This document shows, in pieces, positions 1 through 5,717 of a stretch of DNA of 7,372 bases. The DNA is from Planctomycetaceae bacterium (GTDB lineage: Bacteria > Planctomycetota > Planctomycetia > Pirellulales > Thermoguttaceae): assembly GCA_015062085.1 (NCBI GenBank), contig SUVI01000173.1:1-7372 (forward strand), written 5' to 3'. The number at the start of each line of letters is the position of its first letter. The stretch's first letter is position 1. The translations under genes were made by a program, and so were the position numbers. The notes below the pieces were generated by a model. It ran no database searches and had not been told where the DNA came from. It saw nothing but the letters and a program-made list of their open reading frames with translations.

Positions 1-120
1 TCACCGCAGACTGTTTCACCGCAGACTGTTTCACCGCAGACTGTTTCACCGCAGACTGTTTCACCGCAGACTGTTTCACCGCAGACTGTTTCACCGCAGA
101 CTGTTTCACCGCAGTCAGCT
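1..120 (+). repeat. 15-bp tandem repeat encoding SPQTV pentapeptides
   Basis: Seven perfect head-to-tail copies of tcaccgcagactgtt fill positions 1-105. An eighth copy (106-120) keeps the first nine bases and then diverges. The unit is a multiple of three and lies in the frame of the downstream protein, so it encodes (Ser-Pro-Gln-Thr-Val)x7 followed by Ser-Pro-Gln-Ser-Ala. The array runs off the left edge, so the full copy number is unknown. Identity at the nucleotide level, including third codon positions, points to recent expansion or ongoing homogenisation by slippage or recombination. The Pro/Ser/Thr-rich composition fits an extended, disordered linker. There are no unique spacers, so this is not a CRISPR. 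Confidence 0.97.
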
Positions 121-1476
121 CCATCATCTGCTGCGGCGCCAGCGGCCGTTTCCCGTTCCATGGAAACTTCGTCCGAAACTCCTGCGGTCCCCACTGCGGC
201 TCCCTCCGCGGTACCTTCAGCAAGAAACGACAGCCAGCAGGAAGTCGCGACCTACACACCCGTGTTTTCAAGCCGAAATTCCCCGATGCAGAAACTGTCG
301 GTAGCCGTTCCTGTACGCCAAGTGTTTCAAGATTTCAGCGAACAGCGTTTTATCAGTAAAGGCCAGATCCATTGGAGTGAGGAGTACATTCGTGCCCTGA
401 ACGTCAATGAAGAGCATCTTTTCAATGCTCTCCGCGTCTCCGATAAACCCAAACTTTCCCAGACCCGCTGCCGCTTCTCCCTGATGGAAGCCGCAGTCAT
501 CGCAAGCCGTCCCGCAACTGCTGCAGACGCCAATCGACTGGTGCACATTTACGATAATATCGAATTCCACCTCCTTCAGCAAACACGGCTCGTGGACGCA
601 CGGGAAGACCTGACGCTCAATGAACGGGAACTCCTGAAAGCAGAGACGATCCTGAATTTCATGCACCAGAACATCACGCATGAGTACAGTCTGGAAGGTA
701 CGACGATGACGAACCTGCTCGAATACGGCCGCTTCAACTGCGTGACCGGCTCGATCCTGTACTGCAGTCTCGCTGAGAAAGCCGGCCTGAACGTCACAGC
801 GGTGGAACTCCCGGGACACGCAATGTGCTGGGTCTACCTGAGCAGCGGTGAGAAACTCGAAGTAGAAACGACTTGCGCCAGCTGGTTCCGTTACCGAAAC
901 GATCCGGAAACGCAGCGCAAGGTCATCTGCAAACTCATCCGCGATGCGTCACCGGACAAGAAAGACCTGTCCGACCAGATGCTCCTTCATGATGTCCCGC
1001 AACCGATCTCCGACAAACGGCTCATCGCCAAAATATACTACAATCGAGGGGTGGATCTCCTCAGCATCAACGACTATGCCGGCGCACTGGAAGCAAACGC
1101 CATTGCGTTCTGCCTGGATCAGCATAGTAAAACCACCTTCGGCAACCTGCTCGCTACGATGAATAACTGGGCGATCGCACTGTGCAATCAAGATCAGTTT
1201 GAACAGGCAGCGGCACTCCTGCGTATGGGACTGGCACACGAACCATCCTACCCGCCGTTCCAGAACAATCACACGCATGTCTACCACTTCTGGGTAGAAC
1301 ACCTTTACAAACAGGGTGACATACGCGAAGCTCTGAAAGTCGCAGATACCGCCGGAAAAGAACAGCCGTCCCAGAAAGGACACTTCACCCGCCTTCAGAA
1401 ACAGATCCGCGGCGAAAATACCGCATTAGGCAGAGAGAGCATCGCCGCAGAAAAAACGGGAACCAATATTCACTAG
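1..1476 (+). CDS. Transglutaminase-like and TPR protein, 5' end missing
   Basis: The frame is open from base 1 to the TAG at 1474-1476 (491 visible codons). The ATG at 160 is therefore probably internal: the same frame reads straight through the SPQTV repeats, so the true start lies left of the window. Numbering from that Met, residues 1-30 are a low-complexity Pro/Ala/Ser tail of the linker. Residues ~150-240 look like a transglutaminase/papain-like core, with the presumed nucleophile in RFNCVTGS (Cys194), the His in PGHAMCWV (His220), and an acidic third member in LEVETT (Glu234 or Glu236). Residues ~285-400 contain TPR-like helices (YYNRGVDLLSINDYAGALEAN, then a second and third helical pair). 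Such proteins are known as peptidases or cross-linking enzymes and as catalytically silent versions; substrate unknown. What precedes the repeat (signal peptide, membrane anchor or kinase) cannot be seen. Family call is moderately sure; function is inferred. Confidence 0.82.
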   Translation, partial: SPQTVSPQTVSPQTVSPQTVSPQTVSPQTVSPQTVSPQSAPSSAAAPAAVSRSMETSSETPAVPTAAPSAVPSARNDSQQEVATYTPVFSSRNSPMQKLSVAVPVRQVFQDFSEQRFISKGQIHWSEEYIRALNVNEEHLFNALRVSDKPKLSQTRCRFSLMEAAVIASRPATAADANRLVHIYDNIEFHLLQQTRLVDAREDLTLNERELLKAETILNFMHQNITHEYSLEGTTMTNLLEYGRFNCVTGSILYCSLAEKAGLNVTAVELPGHAMCWVYLSSGEKLEVETTCASWFRYRNDPETQRKVICKLIRDASPDKKDLSDQMLLHDVPQPISDKRLIAKIYYNRGVDLLSINDYAGALEANAIAFCLDQHSKTTFGNLLATMNNWAIALCNQDQFEQAAALLRMGLAHEPSYPPFQNNHTHVYHFWVEHLYKQGDIREALKVADTAGKEQPSQKGHFTRLQKQIRGENTALGRESIAAEKTGTNIH

Positions 1477-1497
1477 TTCCCGAACGACCGATCCTTC

Positions 1498-1537
1498 TGC
1501 ATTCCGGAATGCATCCTCCTCACTCATCCGGAATGCA
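1498..1537. repeat. 16-bp palindrome with a second half-copy, downstream of the first gene
   Basis: Positions 1498-1513 form a perfect 16-bp palindrome, tgcattccggaatgca. A 12-bp part of it, tccggaatgcat, recurs as a direct repeat at 1503-1514 and 1527-1538. As a result 1498-1507 can also pair with 1528-1537 as a 10-bp stem around a 20-nt loop. A further 7-bp inverted repeat (1457-1463 with 1476-1482) spans the stop codon. These could be alternative RNA folds ahead of the terminator or a protein-binding palindrome. No function is known. Confidence 0.6.
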
Positions 1538-1546
1538 TTTCTCCCG

Positions 1547-1576
1547 AAGCAGCCGGCCTCCTCCGGCTGCTTTTTT
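1547..1576 (+). terminator. Rho-independent terminator of the transglutaminase-like gene
   Basis: A perfect GC-rich stem, gcagccgg (1549-1556) with ccggctgc (1563-1570), encloses a 6-nt loop and is followed by six Ts (1571-1576). Two extra A-T pairs can extend the stem at the base. It lies about 70 bp after the plus-strand stop codon and 9 bp beyond the stop of the convergent minus-strand gene. The T-run is only on the plus-strand side, so its main job is ending the left-hand gene. Confidence 0.9.
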
Positions 1577-1584
1577 ATGCGTCA

Positions 1585-2934
1585 TCAATATCCGTAACCA
1601 GAATCCGGACGCATCTTCGCCTGAATGTCCAGAGAGATCTCCATCAACTCGGCAAGATCACGCAGCGCAGTCCGCATATCTTTCTGCATCTGATAGAGCG
1701 TCAATTTCCCGTCCGACGAAACGACCGTCGAATCCATCGAAGCCGTCTCTTCCTGATCCTCAGAACGGGCGGCCGAACGCCGTTTGCTCAGACCGGCACG
1801 ATCGTACATTTCAGAAATATCGCGGATCATTCGGGCGATTTTACTGAAATTTTTGTTGGACGCTTCCATTGCCGGAAGATTGGATTCCTTAGAATTAAAG
1901 ATCCACGCGAACGCACTGGAGATCGCCTTGGTCCTCTGCTTCCACAAACGGATCTGGTACGCTTCCTCCTCCGGCGACAGAGCACGCGCTACACGACGAG
2001 CACGCGGATCGCGCTGAACTTCCCCCTCAACGCCTTCCTGCAGATCGTAGTCATTATCGTACTCATACTTCATGCAGACCAGGAAAAGCCGTCCGAAAGC
2101 CGCGGTGAGCTCTTCCGGTTTCTTTTTCATTGCACGCAGATCGTCAGCCGTGAGCTTCAGTTTTGAAAACGCGACGGCAGCCGTAATGCGGCGTTCCATA
2201 TCCCGGCGGAAATAGGGACTGTCGACCGCTTTGGTCTGCATCATCACCGACTCAAGCAGTTTCCCTGCGATCTCCCCCTTACTTCCCGCATAGCGCAGGT
2301 TGCCGAGTGCTTCCAGCGCCTGAAGACGCAGCCACTGCACTTCCGGAGCTTCATTCGCTTCCCCCTTTGCAAGAGGAGCAAACGCAAACTGGGAAAAGAT
2401 CTTCGCCAGCGCCCCTCTGTCTTCCGACTTCACATACCCTGCGTGACGCGCAAGCCCCTTCATCGCTGCCACCTGAAGGAACGCTTCATCCGAAGCCGCC
2501 ATTTCTTTCAAGAACGGCAACGCTTTCGCATACGGAACCACCGCTCCGTCGCCAGCAGGCTGATCAAGTTCCCCTGCCATGAGGACCGCATTGAATCGGA
2601 CGGCACGTTTCCCTCCCTCGGCCATCTCTTTCAGTCCCTCAAAAATCATGTCCAGCGCAAGAACATAATTTTTCGGATTATCTTTCTGAACGGACTGAAG
2701 AGAATCAAGCAGCTCCTTTTTGAAAAACGGAATTCGCGATTCATCCCCTTCCCAGCGGCCAAGCTGGGCGTCCAGATACAATTTCACGGTCTTGCGTCCG
2801 TTCTCATCCGGACCCGTTCTCAGAGCATCGACCGCTTTGCTTCGATACTTTGAGCTGTCATCCTGACCAAATGTCAGAGTCACGCAGCAAAAGCAGCACA
2901 CGAGCACCGCAATTGGAAAGAAGTATTTTTTCAT
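1585..2934 (-). CDS. Exported alpha-helical (HEAT-like) protein of unknown function
   Basis: 449 residues from the ATG at 2934. An ATG 32 codons upstream (3030) is open, but it would bury the signal peptide, so 2934 is preferred. A purine-rich AGAAGA lies 11 nt upstream, a weak ribosome site. The N-terminus is a clear signal peptide: MKK, then a hydrophobic core with the cysteine cluster CCFCC (13-17), and probable cleavage after TFG (23). There is no lipobox. Residues ~110-215 show HEAT/ARM-like helix pairs (FNAVLMAGELD, LQVAAMKGLARHA, LRLQALEALGNLRYAG). Later parts hold an acidic stretch (EYDNDYDLQEGVEGE, ~291-305), an Arg-rich stretch (RDPRARRVARALS) and a C-terminal amphipathic helix. No catalytic motif is seen. 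It likely acts in the periplasm or equivalent compartment, perhaps as a scaffold, but this is inference. It is convergent with the left gene and divergent from the protease-like gene. I do not recognise a named family. Confidence 0.88.
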   Translation of the reverse strand: MKKYFFPIAVLVCCFCCVTLTFGQDDSSKYRSKAVDALRTGPDENGRKTVKLYLDAQLGRWEGDESRIPFFKKELLDSLQSVQKDNPKNYVLALDMIFEGLKEMAEGGKRAVRFNAVLMAGELDQPAGDGAVVPYAKALPFLKEMAASDEAFLQVAAMKGLARHAGYVKSEDRGALAKIFSQFAFAPLAKGEANEAPEVQWLRLQALEALGNLRYAGSKGEIAGKLLESVMMQTKAVDSPYFRRDMERRITAAVAFSKLKLTADDLRAMKKKPEELTAAFGRLFLVCMKYEYDNDYDLQEGVEGEVQRDPRARRVARALSPEEEAYQIRLWKQRTKAISSAFAWIFNSKESNLPAMEASNKNFSKIARMIRDISEMYDRAGLSKRRSAARSEDQEETASMDSTVVSSDGKLTLYQMQKDMRTALRDLAELMEISLDIQAKMRPDSGYGY

Positions 2935-3138
2935 GATTTTTCTAATCTTCTGAAATTTTGCAAAACTCCCATAGACAAAAATTCGTCTATCGAGTAAAAT
3001 AAAAGATGAATCGAGGCCACGATCCACCAATACTCTCCAAATATCCTATAGAGTACACCGAAAAACAAAAAACGTCAAGCGTTTTTGCTCGATTAACTTT
3101 TAAAAAGTTTAAATTTTTTTCATGTTTTTGAGGATTTC
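2935..3138. promoter_or_regulatory. AT-rich divergent intergenic region, presumed to hold two promoters
   Basis: This 204-bp stretch separates two divergently transcribed genes, so it should contain both promoters. It is clearly richer in A and T than its flanks, especially 3060-3120. Visible structures are an inverted repeat atagac/gtctat (2971-2976 with 2985-2990), a 7-bp A/T-rich hairpin aaaaacg/cgttttt (3068-3074 with 3080-3086), and aactttt-a-aaaagtt (3095-3109). For the plus gene, TTGCTC (3085) and TTTAAA (3108) are 17 bp apart, a weak sigma70-like pair. GAGGA at 3130-3134 is the ribosome site. No convincing minus-strand promoter was found. Confidence 0.45.
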
Positions 3139-3888
3139 ATGAATAAAACCGAAAAATTTTACGCAGTCGGTCTCACATTTCCGCTCATTTTGTTCCTCAT
3201 CATGGGTGCTCTGGAACCGAAAGCTGCTGCGGAGGCGCCGATTCGGTTTTCACTTTTCCAGTGGAACTACCCCATTGCCTACGTACTGAAAGTCCTGCTG
3301 GTCACTGCCGTGACGATCCTCTGTGCCTTCGCGTGCTGGCGCAGACTTTTCCCCCTGCGTCTCACTCGATGGACCCTTCTGGCCATTCCTGCGGGACTGC
3401 TGGGAACGGTACTCTGGGTCGCTCTCTCAAAGATCCCCTTCACACCGTTGGAATTCCTGACGGGCCCCTCCCGAAGCTCTTTCGATCCATTTGCCGATGG
3501 TGTTTTTGAAACTCCGGCTCTCGCCTGGCAATTTTTTGCCGTTCGGCTTTTCGGACTTGCTCTCATGGTCCCGCTGATCGAAGAATTCTTCCTTCGAGGA
3601 TTCCTGCTTCGTTTCATTCAGGACGGAGACCCGGAAATATCCGAGACCAAGGAAAAGAACTGGCTTGCACTTACAGTTGACGTTCTCCCAATGAAAGCAT
3701 GGATCGCCGTGAACGTTTACGCTCTGCTGACTCACCCGGAAGCCATTGCTGCCGTCGTGTGGTTCAGTCTCGTCACATGGTACGTTAGCCGAACGAAAAA
3801 CATCTGGGACGCCGTCGTGTTCCACATGTCCACGAATCTCGCTCTAGGCATCTACGCTCTCATGGCGAACGACTGGACGCTCATGTAA
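3139..3888 (+). CDS. CPBP/CAAX-type intramembrane protease-related protein
   Basis: 249 residues, integral membrane. The start is supported by GAGGA at 3130-3134, four bases upstream, although that spacing is short. Hydrophobic segments lie near residues 11-25, 46-66, 79-96, 133-147, 186-197, 204-217 and 226-245. The family signature is present: EExxxR as LIEEFFLRG (Glu148, Glu149, Arg153), a middle His in LLTHP (His199), and HxxxN as FHMSTN (His229, Asn233). In the CPBP (CAAX protease and bacteriocin-processing, Abi) family these residues form the intramembrane active site. The arrangement ALLTHPEAIAAVVWFSLVTW plus a late HxxxN resembles the CAAX-protease-related subfamily often found in exosortase/PEP-CTERM organisms and planctomycetes. 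The substrate is unknown and no sorting partner is in the window. It is probably a single-gene unit: divergent from its left neighbour and followed by a terminator-like hairpin. Confidence 0.87.
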   Translation: MNKTEKFYAVGLTFPLILFLIMGALEPKAAAEAPIRFSLFQWNYPIAYVLKVLLVTAVTILCAFACWRRLFPLRLTRWTLLAIPAGLLGTVLWVALSKIPFTPLEFLTGPSRSSFDPFADGVFETPALAWQFFAVRLFGLALMVPLIEEFFLRGFLLRFIQDGDPEISETKEKNWLALTVDVLPMKAWIAVNVYALLTHPEAIAAVVWFSLVTWYVSRTKNIWDAVVFHMSTNLALGIYALMANDWTLM

Positions 3889-3918
3889 AATAGACGTTTC
3901 TTTGAAACGAATTAGAGA

Positions 3919-3956
3919 AAAACGGTGAGATCAAACCCAAAACCTCTCACCGTTTT
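3919..3956 (+). terminator. Terminator-like hairpin after the CAAX-protease-related gene
   Basis: A perfect 12-bp inverted repeat, aaaacggtgaga (3919-3930) with tctcaccgtttt (3945-3956), encloses a 14-nt loop. The right arm ends in TTTT, and the left arm starts in a run of As, so it could act in both directions. It begins 30 bp after the stop codon. A smaller 6-bp hairpin, cgtttc/gaaacg (3895-3900 with 3904-3909), precedes it. The T-tract is short, so termination is likely but not certain. Confidence 0.7.
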
Positions 3957-4023
3957 ACCGCATTGATCGCAGTTTCACTCCACTTCGCCGCTCTATTATC
4001 TAAAGGAAGAACCCATTCCCCCC

Positions 4024-4051
4024 TTGAATCTTTTTGAAAATTTGGTAGAAT
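4024..4051 (+). promoter_or_regulatory. Candidate sigma70-type promoter of the kinase remnant
   Basis: TTGAAT (4024-4029) and TAGAAT (4046-4051) are separated by 16 bp and match the -35 and -10 consensus at four and five of six positions. They sit about 60 bp before an ATG at 4111 that has a good ribosome site, AGAGGA (4097-4102, 8-nt spacing). The intact expression signals suggest the broken gene downstream was recently functional. Planctomycete promoters are poorly defined, so this is a consensus match only. Confidence 0.4.
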
Positions 4052-4110
4052 CGGATCGTGATCATCTATTTATTCCTGAATGAAACGAAAAATTTTAGAG
4101 GAACGCAAAA

Positions 4111-4562
4111 ATGGCCGGTACGCTAACGTGGACTGCGGGGACCGCTGCGCAGAGTGAGCACGGGGAAAAAAAGGCCGATGAGAAACAGTTGAAGAGCTGA
4201 AACCCGGGTATCTTCTGGGAAAGGGCAAGAATTTTCGGCTCGTGAAGATGCTCGGAAAAGGAGGAATGGGCGTTACGGAGCTCGCGGATGAGCTGGATTC
4301 GAACGGGGTGCGGAAACAGTCGGTCGTCTGCAAGATCCTGAGTCAGGAACTCATCAACGGCGAGAAGGCGATCCAGAACGTTTTGAGCGTCTTTGTTCTC
4401 ACGAAAGACGTGCATAACACGAACATCTGCCCGCTTCTAGACCGAGGGGCGGACGACGTTTTGCGTAAGCCTTTCGGCCAAAATTCAAGTTTTCCCCGCT
4501 TCCACGCGGCAAATGGCCTGACGGCCTGTATCGCCGTACTCCAAATCCTCCGTCACCCTTAG
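4111..4562 (+). pseudogene. Ser/Thr protein kinase N-lobe remnant, frameshifted and truncated
   Basis: The ATG at 4111 has a strong AGAGGA ribosome site but runs only to a TGA at 4198-4200. A second frame, open from 4182, carries recognisable kinase N-lobe sequence: LKPGYLLGKGKNFRLVKM, a glycine loop GKGGMG (4248-4265), a VVCK segment with the ATP-site Lys at 4332-4334, and DVHNTNICPLLDRG, equivalent to the H-x-N-I-x-x-L-x-D stretch of bacterial kinases. Restoring one G near 4182 (GAGAAA to GAGGAAA) would join both frames into one protein, consistent with a single-base deletion. After about 4455 the similarity ends: the last ~35 codons to the TAG at 4560 do not look like kinase, and no HRD, DFG or APE motif follows. 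The gene therefore seems to have lost its C-lobe as well. A programmed frameshift or sequencing error could explain the frame change but not the missing C-lobe. Confidence 0.75.
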
Positions 4563-4659
4563 GAAGGGCGGTATTGAGAGCGTTACCGAGAGGTTTTCCC
4601 ATCCGCTCTCTCCGGTACGGACATTTAGGTTTTAATTTTATCCACGAAAGGAAATTTCC
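4563..4659. other. Leader region of the aldolase gene with an inverted repeat
   Basis: gagagcg (4576-4582) can pair with cgctctc (4604-4610), and a competing pairing exists between accgagag (4585-4592) and ctctccggt (4607-4615). The hairpin has a long loop and is followed by the AT-rich stretch aggttttaattttat (4627-4641), so it may be a weak terminator or simply leader structure. No clear promoter hexamers were found, although the aldolase needs a promoter somewhere from here upstream. Confidence 0.3.
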
Positions 4660-5322
4660 ATGAAATCGCAGTTTTCCGATGAAATGCTTCAGAAAGTCAG
4701 TGATTGCGGCGCGATCGCCGTGCTGGTCATCGATGAGGCGGCGAATGCCGTTCCGACCGCCAAGGCTCTTTTGGACGGCGGGATCTGTGCGATGGAACTG
4801 ACGCTCAGGACCCCGGCAGCTCTGGAGGCTCTCGCAAATATCCGGCGTGAACTTCCGGAAATGCTTGCCGGCGTCGGGACGATCTTGACTCCGGAGCAGG
4901 TCATGCAGGCCGCGGAGGCGGATGCTGCATTTGGTGTCGCACCAGGACTGAACGAAAACGTCGTCCTTGCCGCGCAGTCTGCCGGATTACCGTTTGCGCC
5001 GGGGATCATGACGCCCAGCGAGATCGAGAAGGCAGTGTCTCTTGGCTGTCGGGAACTGAAACTCTTTCCGTCTGAGCCGCTCGGCGGGATGAAGTATCTG
5101 AAGAGCATTGCGGCTCCGTACGCGCATTTGGGGCTGAAATATCTGCCGCTTGGCGGACTGACGCTGGAAAACATTGGTCCGTACGTGGAGAGTCCGCATC
5201 TCTTGGCGCTTGGAGGTTCATGGATCGCGAATCGAGAGCTGATCCGGAATCGCGATTGGGCCGCGATCACCGCGAATGCGCGAGCGGCGCGAGAGAAGAT
5301 CGACGCGCTCCGTCAGAAATAG
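4660..5322 (+). CDS. eda: 2-keto-3-deoxy-6-phosphogluconate (KDPG/KHG) aldolase
   Basis: 220 residues, the usual length for this class I aldolase. The start is fixed by AAAGGA at 4647-4652, seven bases upstream. The enzyme cleaves KDPG to pyruvate and glyceraldehyde 3-phosphate, the last step of the Entner-Doudoroff route, and related members cleave 4-hydroxy-2-oxoglutarate. The hallmarks of the (beta/alpha)8 fold are all present: AMELTLRTP with catalytic Glu46 and Arg50, GVGTILTPEQ (71-80), VAPGLNENV (93-101), PGIMTPSEI (114-122), the Schiff-base lysine in LKLFPSE (Lys134), LPLGGLTLENI (162-172) and ALGGSWI (183-189, phosphate site). No edd, kdgK or sugar-acid gene lies beside it, so its pathway here (Entner-Doudoroff, uronate/pectin or hydroxyproline breakdown) cannot be told. 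The standard eda active site argues for KDPG activity. It appears monocistronic. Confidence 0.95.
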   Translation: MKSQFSDEMLQKVSDCGAIAVLVIDEAANAVPTAKALLDGGICAMELTLRTPAALEALANIRRELPEMLAGVGTILTPEQVMQAAEADAAFGVAPGLNENVVLAAQSAGLPFAPGIMTPSEIEKAVSLGCRELKLFPSEPLGGMKYLKSIAAPYAHLGLKYLPLGGLTLENIGPYVESPHLLALGGSWIANRELIRNRDWAAITANARAAREKIDALRQK

Positions 5323-5372
5323 TTTTGCGTATTCCGTACCGTTTATAATATAGATAGGTCGCAGGTCCGTCT

Positions 5373-5429
5373 ATGAAAAAATTTGACCTCACGTGGGACG
5401 ACGTGACAGAAAACGAAAAAAGAGACTGA
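5373..5429 (+). CDS. Possible 18-residue small ORF or truncated gene start
   Basis: ATG at 5373 to TGA at 5427-5429 encodes MKKFDLTWDDVTENEKRD, a strongly charged peptide that reads like the N-terminus of a normal soluble protein. A TATAAT lies 24 bp before it. The ribosome site (GCAGG, 5361-5365) is weak. It may be a genuine tiny ORF, the remnant of a deleted gene, or chance. No homolog is recognised. Confidence 0.25.
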   Translation: MKKFDLTWDDVTENEKRD

Positions 5430-5435
5430 AGAAAT

Positions 5436-5473
5436 GGCATGACGGGAAAAAACCAAACCTCTCCCGCCATGCC
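5436..5473. other. Imperfect 12-bp hairpin
   Basis: ggcatgacggga (5436-5447) pairs with tcccgccatgcc (5462-5473) with a single mismatch around a 14-nt loop rich in A and C. There is no T-run after the right arm on the plus strand. On the minus strand the Ts fall in the loop and farther downstream. It could be a weak transcription or RNA-stability element for either the aldolase or the opposite gene. Confidence 0.45.
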
Positions 5474-5567
5474 TCTACACAAAAAACTATCGCCAAACCG
5501 CTACTTCACCTGGAATTTCCTCCCATTCTCCTTCGCATCCGGAAACAATTTATTGATTTTCGCACAA

Positions 5568-5594
5568 TTAAAAAATTCCGGGGCGCTGCCCCGG
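5568..5594 (-). terminator. Rho-independent terminator of the kinase-SUMF1 gene
   Basis: On the minus strand the perfect stem ccggggc-agc-gccccgg (5594 down to 5578, 7 bp, 3-nt loop) is followed by AA and then six Ts (complement of 5570-5575). This is a textbook intrinsic terminator, about 125 bp after the stop codon of the kinase-SUMF1 gene. The stem and its neighbour accccg also resemble the short GC-rich hairpin repeats that recur between genes in many bacterial genomes, so it may be a REP-like copy doing terminator duty. Confidence 0.85.
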
Positions 5595-5717
5595 ACCCCG
5601 AGGACATTCTGCTGGACTTGTTTGGCGGCGAAGCCGCCTCGCTCCGCGCTGTACGGCGTCGGCTGCGCGGGCGGCTCCGCCTCGCCCTCGCGCTGCCGAC
5701 GCCTACCGCGCTACGCT
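5595..5717 (-). other. Highly structured GC-rich 3' untranslated segment
   Basis: This lies between the kinase-SUMF1 stop codon and its terminator. It contains a 6-bp hairpin with a 3-nt loop, ggcggc/gccgcc (5624-5629 with 5633-5638), and a long stem, ggcgtcggc/gccgacgcc (5655-5663 with 5695-5703). After one mismatch the long stem continues for about seven more pairs, and gcgg/ccgc (5671-5680) can form an inner alternative. GC content is far above the flanking DNA to the left. No frame across it carries a recognisable protein. It could be a REP-like element, a structured 3' UTR, or a recombination-related cruciform. Confidence 0.6.

Larger units (their letters stand above)
5323..5567. other. 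Gene-poor intergenic stretch after the aldolase gene
   Basis: This stretch contains a perfect -10-like TATAAT (5344-5349) without a convincing -35, a possible 18-codon ORF (5373-5429) and an imperfect hairpin (5436-5473). Beyond 5474 nothing could be supported. Longer plus-strand open frames crossing 5393-5909 arise from GC-rich antisense sequence and lack family signatures. Confidence 0.5.

Noticed and set aside
1..120. Possible CRISPR array
   Set aside because: The units are 15 bp, directly abutting, with no spacers, and they are translated in the frame of the downstream protein.
268..819. 183-codon minus-strand open frame
   Set aside because: It is antisense to the transglutaminase-like coding region, shows no family motif and has no ribosome site.
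949..1383. 144-codon minus-strand open frame
   Set aside because: Shadow of the TPR-like region, where the plus frame has recognisable repeats.
1509..1847. 112-codon plus-strand open frame
   Set aside because: It starts across the terminator and runs antisense through the C-terminus of the exported helical protein; low-complexity translation.
2307..2853. Plus-strand open frames inside the exported protein gene
   Set aside because: Antisense shadows; the minus frame has a signal peptide and coherent helices.
2935..3030. Upstream ATG at 3030 for the exported protein
   Set aside because: It would add 32 residues in front of a clear MKK signal peptide and lies in AT-rich promoter-like DNA.
3279..3825. 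Minus-strand open frames over the CAAX-protease-related gene
   Set aside because: Antisense to a gene with intact membrane segments and catalytic motifs.
4399..4602. 67-codon minus-strand open frame
   Set aside because: Basic, low-information translation without a recognisable domain or ribosome site; it overlaps the kinase remnant.
4689..5270. 193-codon minus-strand open frame
   Set aside because: Shadow of the aldolase gene, whose catalytic motifs are unambiguous.
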